Below are positions 7,366 to 11,076 of a stretch of 11,076 nucleotides of DNA, one piece after another. Both the position numbers and the translations under genes were made by a program. The DNA lies in assembly GCA_903921605.1 (NCBI GenBank), contig CAIXQV010000300.1, forward strand, positions 1-11,076, given 5' to 3'. Position 1 is the first letter of the stretch, and every line of letters begins with the position of its first letter. The notes beneath the pieces were generated by a model, which made no database searches, was not told the DNA's origin, and saw only the letters and a program-made list of their open reading frames with translations. This DNA is from an uncultured Planctomycetaceae bacterium. GTDB lineage: Bacteria > Planctomycetota > Planctomycetia > Planctomycetales > Planctomycetaceae.

Positions 7366-7841
7366 CGCACAGAGAACGTATACTGATTGGATTCCGAACT
7401 GCACAAACTAGTGATGCTGCTCGCATAGCGAACTCCCTGAGCTCCGAACACCCTGACTATCTAAAGTTTTTCAACCCCTTTCCATTTGAGGAATCCGAGA
7501 TCCGTCGGCGTCTGGAAGGCGCATTACAGGACGCTTATGTGCTGATTTTGGATCAGAACAGCGATGCGTTGATTGGTTTCTATATGCTCCGCGGGTTGGA
7601 CGAAGGATATGAGGAACCCATGTTTGGGTTGTACGTTTCTTCCGCATTCTCAGGCATAGGTATCGCCTCATTCGCGACGAAACATGCGATCCTAACCTGT
7701 CGCCTCAATGGACTGTCAGGTGTAGAGCTAAAAGTCTACGCGAATAATGACCGGGCTTTTCGGGTGTATTCGACCCTGGGCTTTCAGGTCGTATCGAACG
7801 TTTCCGGCATCGTTCGTATGCGCAAACACTGGAACAACTAG
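7362..7841 (+). CDS. GNAT-family N-acyltransferase, probable amino-sugar acylase
   Basis: This 159-residue protein has a GNAT fold: an N-terminal IGFRTAQTSDAARIA (9-23) first strand and helix, then the acyl-CoA-binding region FGLYVSSAFSGIGIASFATKHA, where A-F-S-G-I-G sits in the place of the R/Q-x-x-G-x-G/A consensus (the first residue is not R or Q). LKVYANNDRAFRVYSTLGFQ matches motif B, with its N-A-Y-LGF pattern. The ATG at 7362 forms an ATGA overlap with the aminotransferase stop and is chosen over the in-frame GTG at 7323, which would add 13 residues buried in the upstream gene. Coupled translation with a sugar 4-aminotransferase suggests it acetylates or otherwise acylates the new amino group, as GNAT enzymes such as WecD and PseH do in other pathways. 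Acyl group and exact substrate are inferred. Another amine or a protein target is possible. Confidence 0.82.
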   Translation: MTHRERILIGFRTAQTSDAARIANSLSSEHPDYLKFFNPFPFEESEIRRRLEGALQDAYVLILDQNSDALIGFYMLRGLDEGYEEPMFGLYVSSAFSGIGIASFATKHAILTCRLNGLSGVELKVYANNDRAFRVYSTLGFQVVSNVSGIVRMRKHWNN

Positions 7842-7957
7842 AGGACGTTCAAAATTATACCCGAAACGAAATGGTACATGGGGGTCTCCCTGACTTTCTG
7901 TCGCGAGCAGCGGTGCCTGTGCCCTTGGCGAAAGGTTTGTTTTCTCCAGTTGGTAAT

Positions 7958-7961
7958 GGAG
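7958..7961 (+). promoter_or_regulatory. Shine-Dalgarno site supporting a TTG start
   Basis: GGAG at 7958-7961 lies seven bases before the TTG at 7969. An in-frame stop at 7954-7956 rules out any start further upstream, and the next in-frame ATG would cut into the conserved N-terminal region of the glycosyltransferase. The TTG with this site is therefore the best start. Confidence 0.6.
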
Positions 7962-7968
7962 TCTTTCG

Positions 7969-9150
7969 TTGTCTGAACAGAGCTCTGACGCGGCGCGGAT
8001 TCGAATCGGCATTGATCTTGCCCCGCTGACGTACACGATGACCGGCATCGGAGTGTATGTGCAGCAGTTGGTGGAAGCTGTGAGCAAGGAACGCCCGGAG
8101 CTTGAATGGCATTTTCCAATATTTTCCGAGCTGCCATCTCGTTCGTTCTTTCGCTGGCGAATAGCAAAGAACCTGCAGAAGGAGACGGTCTCTCGGGTAA
8201 CGATCTGGCCGGAATGGGCGTTTCGCCACAATTCACGCGTGCAGCAGCGGCAGGTGTCTCCGCAGCGACTTGCTCGCGGGCGGTTTGATCTGTTCCATGT
8301 GACAAATTCGCAGAGTCAATTCGATATCTTCGAGACGCCGTATGTGATTACGGTCCATGATCTGGCGTGGATGCGTGTGCCACGACATGAGCTGCCCAAA
8401 CCCAGAATCCACGGGCTCGATCAACTGCAGAGCTTGATCCAGAACGCCGCTCATGTCATCTGCGATTCGGAATGCACTCGTACGGATGTGCTTGAGTTCT
8501 GCAATCGACGCCCCGAGGACGTCTCGACCGTGCTCCTAGCCCCTCGGCCTGGATTCTTTCCAAAGCCTGCGGACAAGCCGTCATCTCAAGGCATGCCACA
8601 GGGAAATGCTCGCCCCTATTTTCTCGCCGTGAGCACCATTGAGCCTCGAAAAAACTTTGTGCGGCTCGTGAATGCCTTTGCAGAAGTTCATCGTCGTTTC
8701 CCTGATTACAAGCTGCTGATCGCTGGTGCCAAACGCAGTGCATGGCCGGATGTAAGAGACGCCATCAGAAAGCATCACCTCGCCGACCACGTCGAGGTAC
8801 TGGGCCGAGTCAGTGATGATCGCGTGCGTGAATTGCTTTGGGACGCGACGGCTCTTGTCTATCCATCGCTGTATGAAGGATTCGGCCTGCCAGCTCTCGA
8901 AGCCATGGCCTGCGGAACTCCGGTTGTCTGTTCTGCGGCAGGTTCGCTGGGAGAAGTCGTGGGCGATGCGGCGATTATTGTGGATCCGCTTAGCGTAGAG
9001 TCCATTGCCGACGGAATGGCGCAGATGGTATCCATGGGCGATGGCCGCGATGCGATGATTCGCCGGTCGATCGAGCACGCAGCTCGGTTCTCATGGAAAT
9101 CCACGGCCGCTCAAACGCTGGCTGTCTACAGTAACGTGCTCCAACGGTAA
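7969..9150 (+). CDS. GT4-family glycosyltransferase, mannosyltransferase-like
   Basis: This 393-residue protein is a canonical GT4 enzyme. The acceptor half has IGIDLAPLTYTMTGIGVYV (13-31), a typical glycine-containing N-terminal loop, then FHVTN (109-113) and VITVHDLAW (126-134). The donor half starts at YFLAVSTIEPRKNF (217-230), with the phosphate-contacting R227/K228, followed by LLIAGAKRSAW (249-259), VEVLGRVSDD (275-284) and the full E303-x7-E311 motif in LYEGFGLPALEAMACGTPV (301-319). Retaining mannosyl- or similar transfer from GDP-linked sugars is typical of such sequences, but the donor is not proven. It starts with TTG, has a 127-base gap before it, and is followed after only four bases by another GT4 gene. 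GC in the sampled stretches (about 57-63 %) is higher than in much of the preceding block. Confidence 0.88.
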   Translation: MSEQSSDAARIRIGIDLAPLTYTMTGIGVYVQQLVEAVSKERPELEWHFPIFSELPSRSFFRWRIAKNLQKETVSRVTIWPEWAFRHNSRVQQRQVSPQRLARGRFDLFHVTNSQSQFDIFETPYVITVHDLAWMRVPRHELPKPRIHGLDQLQSLIQNAAHVICDSECTRTDVLEFCNRRPEDVSTVLLAPRPGFFPKPADKPSSQGMPQGNARPYFLAVSTIEPRKNFVRLVNAFAEVHRRFPDYKLLIAGAKRSAWPDVRDAIRKHHLADHVEVLGRVSDDRVRELLWDATALVYPSLYEGFGLPALEAMACGTPVVCSAAGSLGEVVGDAAIIVDPLSVESIADGMAQMVSMGDGRDAMIRRSIEHAARFSWKSTAAQTLAVYSNVLQR

Positions 9151-9154
9151 ATCA

Positions 9155-10396
9155 ATGCCGGTGTCTGAGCCGAACCAGCGACTGCAAATCATCTACCTTC
9201 ATCCACACTTCGTCTCTGACGGTGGGGCGGGACGAATGGTGCTGGAGACGGCTCGGCGTCTGGCGGATTGTGGGCATCAGGTGCATGTTGTTTGTATCCG
9301 GGCTGACTCCGCGATTGTTGGACAAGTCGGCGACAGGATTCAGTTCCACCAGATTGGCGGACCACTGTCGTCCAGCATTTGGTTTTGGATTCGATTCAAT
9401 CACACTTGTCGACAGGTGTTGAAGATAATCGATGCCATAACTTCAACTGCGGACGGAATGAAAACAGTCCTGTTTCCGCAAGTGTTCCCGGCAAACTGGT
9501 GGGGAGCGTTCATTGCTGAATACCGACCGCAGTTCGCCAGTGTCTGGTACTGTCAGGAGCCATCCGCATTTATTCATTCGAACGTCTGGAAAAGAAGTCT
9601 TCCCTGGCCGAAGAATTGGATCGCGATTCTCATCTCGCCACTCATGGCGTGGCTTGATCGACGCCGTTGCAGGCGATTTTCCCGCGTGCTGGTGAATTCC
9701 GAATTCTCTCGCCGCAACGTCATTCAAGTTTACGGATTTCCAGACCAGGCGTGTCGCACTGTTTACCTTGGAGTTGACCATCAGCGATTCAAGCCTGACA
9801 GCAGTACCATCCGAAAGCCATGGGTGTGCGTGATCGCGAAGATCTCTCGCTTCAAGAACGTGGATGTGATCGTGAAGGCGATCGCGGAACTGGTTCGACG
9901 AGGACTCACTGATGTTCATTTGCATGTCATCGGTGTCGGTGATGCACTGGAAGAGTGCCGACACACGGCGGAAGCGGACAGCATCACCGATCACGTCACT
10001 TTTCATGGACGGCTGGGTGATGATCGCGTGGTTGAAATCCTGCAGCAGTCGCGAGTCTTCTGTCTCGCGTCGGCTGACGAACCCTTCGGACTTGTCGTGG
10101 TCGAAGCTCTGGCCTGTGGAACCCCGGTGGTGGCGATGAATAGCGGCGGTCCTAGGGAGATCCTTAATGACTTACCGTGCGGCAAACTTTGTCCCTCGGT
10201 AGACGTGACACAAGTCGCCAACGCACTGGAGCATTTCCTCACGATGAACGAGGAGACGTTCGCAACGGTGTCGGACGCAGCAAAGCAACGCGCGAAGGAA
10301 TTCTCCTGGGATAATGCAACGCAGCAGATCGCAGATGAGCTGATACAGGCGATTGCGGGTTCGAGTAACAGGGAATCCGTTGCGAGTGCCAGATGA
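9155..10396 (+). CDS. GT4-family glycosyltransferase, ALG2-like mannosyltransferase type
   Basis: This 413-residue GT-B enzyme opens with IIYLHPHFVSDGGAGRMVLE (12-31), the substrate loop seen in ALG2-like and related mannosyltransferases. Other marks are WYCQEPSAF (131-139), VNSEFSRRNV (180-189), AKISRFKNVDVIV (228-240), HVIGVGDALEEC (257-268), FHGRLGDD (283-290) and a complete E309-x7-E317 motif in ADEPFGLVVVEALACGTPVV (307-326), then GGPREI (331-336). The ATG at 9155 is four bases after the previous stop, and its own stop shares ATGA with the next start (10393-10396). It probably adds one sugar of the repeat, plausibly mannose from GDP-mannose; linkage and acceptor are unknown. Its donor domain resembles that of the preceding gene (GR-x-x-DDRV in both), as expected of two GT4 enzymes; recent duplication is not shown. 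Confidence 0.88.
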   Translation: MPVSEPNQRLQIIYLHPHFVSDGGAGRMVLETARRLADCGHQVHVVCIRADSAIVGQVGDRIQFHQIGGPLSSSIWFWIRFNHTCRQVLKIIDAITSTADGMKTVLFPQVFPANWWGAFIAEYRPQFASVWYCQEPSAFIHSNVWKRSLPWPKNWIAILISPLMAWLDRRRCRRFSRVLVNSEFSRRNVIQVYGFPDQACRTVYLGVDHQRFKPDSSTIRKPWVCVIAKISRFKNVDVIVKAIAELVRRGLTDVHLHVIGVGDALEECRHTAEADSITDHVTFHGRLGDDRVVEILQQSRVFCLASADEPFGLVVVEALACGTPVVAMNSGGPREILNDLPCGKLCPSVDVTQVANALEHFLTMNEETFATVSDAAKQRAKEFSWDNATQQIADELIQAIAGSSNRESVASAR

Positions 10397-11076
10397 CGAC
10401 ATCAAAGATTTCCATCGTGATGCCGACTCTGAATCAGCAGCGTTATCTGCGGGCTGCGATTGATTCGATTCTCGAGCAGACATGCCACGCCGAAATCATC
10501 GTGGTCGACGGGGGCTCGACAGATGGATCACTGGAGATTCTGAAATCGTACGGGGATAGGATTCGGTATTTGTCTGAACCGGACGAAGGGCAATCTGATG
10601 CATTAAACAAGGGGTTGAGCCTGGCCACAGGAGAAGTTGTCGGCTGGTTGAATTCAGATGATGTTTACAAGCCTGCTGCGTTTCTGCATGTGCTGGGTAT
10701 GTTTGACGATCCCAGCGTCAAATGGATTTATGGAATGGTAGATGTCATTGACGAACAGGGGAATGAAATCCGAAAGTGGGTCACGAAGATCAAGAACCGC
10801 CGGCTGCCGAAACTTACCTTCAACCAATTGCTGCAAACCAACTGGATCTCCCAGATGGGTGTCTTCTGGCGACGCGAGTTTCTGACTTCGGTTGGCGGAC
10901 TTCAAACGAACTATCATCTGGCCATGGATTACGATCTGTGGCTCAGGTTCTGGCGAGAGTGTCCGGGCACTTTCCTCAACAGAACAATCGCGAGCTTTCG
11001 AATTTATGAAACGAGTAAGTCGGGCGGTCAGTATCGCCAACAACTTTCGGAGGCTTTTGAGATCGCGAAGAGACAC
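10393..11076 (+). CDS. GT2-family (GT-A fold) glycosyltransferase, 3' end outside window
   Basis: The reading frame is open from the ATG at 10393 to the last base (228 codons), so only the N-terminal part is seen. It is a GT2 enzyme: KISIVMPTLNQQRYL (5-19), VVDGGSTDGS (37-46, with D39 expected to bind the nucleotide), DEGQSDALNKGLSLATGEV (64-82), WLNSDD (85-90, the metal-binding DxD-like motif) and AMDYDLWLRFW (177-187), which covers the usual catalytic-base region. ISQMGVFWRREFL (152-164) is also typical of the family. It would add a sugar from a nucleotide donor by inversion in the cytoplasm. Its start overlaps the previous stop (ATGA), so it belongs to the same run. Donor unknown; GT2 members with this pattern use several hexoses. 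Confidence 0.87.
   Translation, partial: MTTSKISIVMPTLNQQRYLRAAIDSILEQTCHAEIIVVDGGSTDGSLEILKSYGDRIRYLSEPDEGQSDALNKGLSLATGEVVGWLNSDDVYKPAAFLHVLGMFDDPSVKWIYGMVDVIDEQGNEIRKWVTKIKNRRLPKLTFNQLLQTNWISQMGVFWRREFLTSVGGLQTNYHLAMDYDLWLRFWRECPGTFLNRTIASFRIYETSKSGGQYRQQLSEAFEIAKRH

Noticed and set aside
7871..8029. 52-codon + strand open frame in the gap, overlapping the next gene by 61 bases
   Set aside because: It has no Shine-Dalgarno site and no recognisable product, and overlaps a well-supported gene start; noted only as a possible remnant.
7728..8305. Three overlapping minus-strand open frames spanning the gap before the TTG-started gene
   Set aside because: They overlap each other in different frames, have low-complexity basic or cysteine-rich translations without domains, and run across conserved parts of the genes on the + strand.
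8800..10150. Shared stretches between the two canonical GT4 genes (GATGATCGCGTG, and the ACGTPVV-coding region) as a recent duplication
   Set aside because: The shared parts are short and coincide with family-conserved motifs; the rest of the proteins differ strongly.
10654..11076. 140-codon open frame on the minus strand at the right edge
   Set aside because: It is antisense to a clear GT2 enzyme with intact motifs; its translation resembles nothing.

Overview
The window is one continuous stretch of a surface-polysaccharide (O-antigen-type) biosynthesis and export locus. Every gene is on the + strand and packed like an operon. Nine complete genes and the start of a tenth are supported. There are no RNA genes, insertion sequences, CRISPR arrays or clear terminators. 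The organism cannot be named from this sequence. The locus is Gram-negative in type, of moderate GC (hand-sampled 60-base stretches run from about 37 to 70 %), with non-ATG starts (GTG, TTG) and few strong Shine-Dalgarno sites. That style would suit a planctomycete or similar environmental bacterium, but this is only an impression.

Layout. 1-149 is leader DNA with a weak candidate promoter. 150-2441 encodes a two-component ABC exporter: permease (Wzm type) then ATPase (Wzt type), the ATPase carrying a C-terminal carbohydrate-binding domain. 2491-3474 is an FkbM-like putative methyltransferase. 3471-4706 and 4761-6266 are two divergent GT4 glycosyltransferases, the second with a C-terminal coiled coil. 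6259-7365 is a perosamine-synthase-like sugar aminotransferase, and 7362-7841 is a GNAT acyltransferase whose start overlaps the aminotransferase stop. After a 127-base gap come two canonical GT4 enzymes (7969-9150, 9155-10396) and a GT2 enzyme (from 10393) that runs off the window end. Four junctions overlap (GTGA, an 8-base overlap, ATGA, ATGA), which suggests translational coupling.

Working model (inference). Five glycosyltransferases build a glycan on a lipid carrier in the cytoplasm. The aminotransferase makes a 4-amino-4,6-dideoxyhexose nucleotide, probably GDP-perosamine, and the GNAT enzyme N-acylates it. The methyltransferase-like protein may modify the finished chain. The ABC exporter, through the ATPase's carbohydrate-binding domain, would recognise the finished chain and move it across the inner membrane. 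The window shows no Wzx flippase, Wzy polymerase, initiating sugar-phosphate transferase or nucleotide-sugar dehydratase. Those functions, or the rest of the locus, must lie outside.

No wholly new system type is evident. The points most worth pursuing are the cysteine-rich carbohydrate-binding domain of the ATPase, the coiled-coil tail on one GT4, the methyltransferase next to the ATPase as a possible chain-end modifier, and the aminotransferase-GNAT pair.
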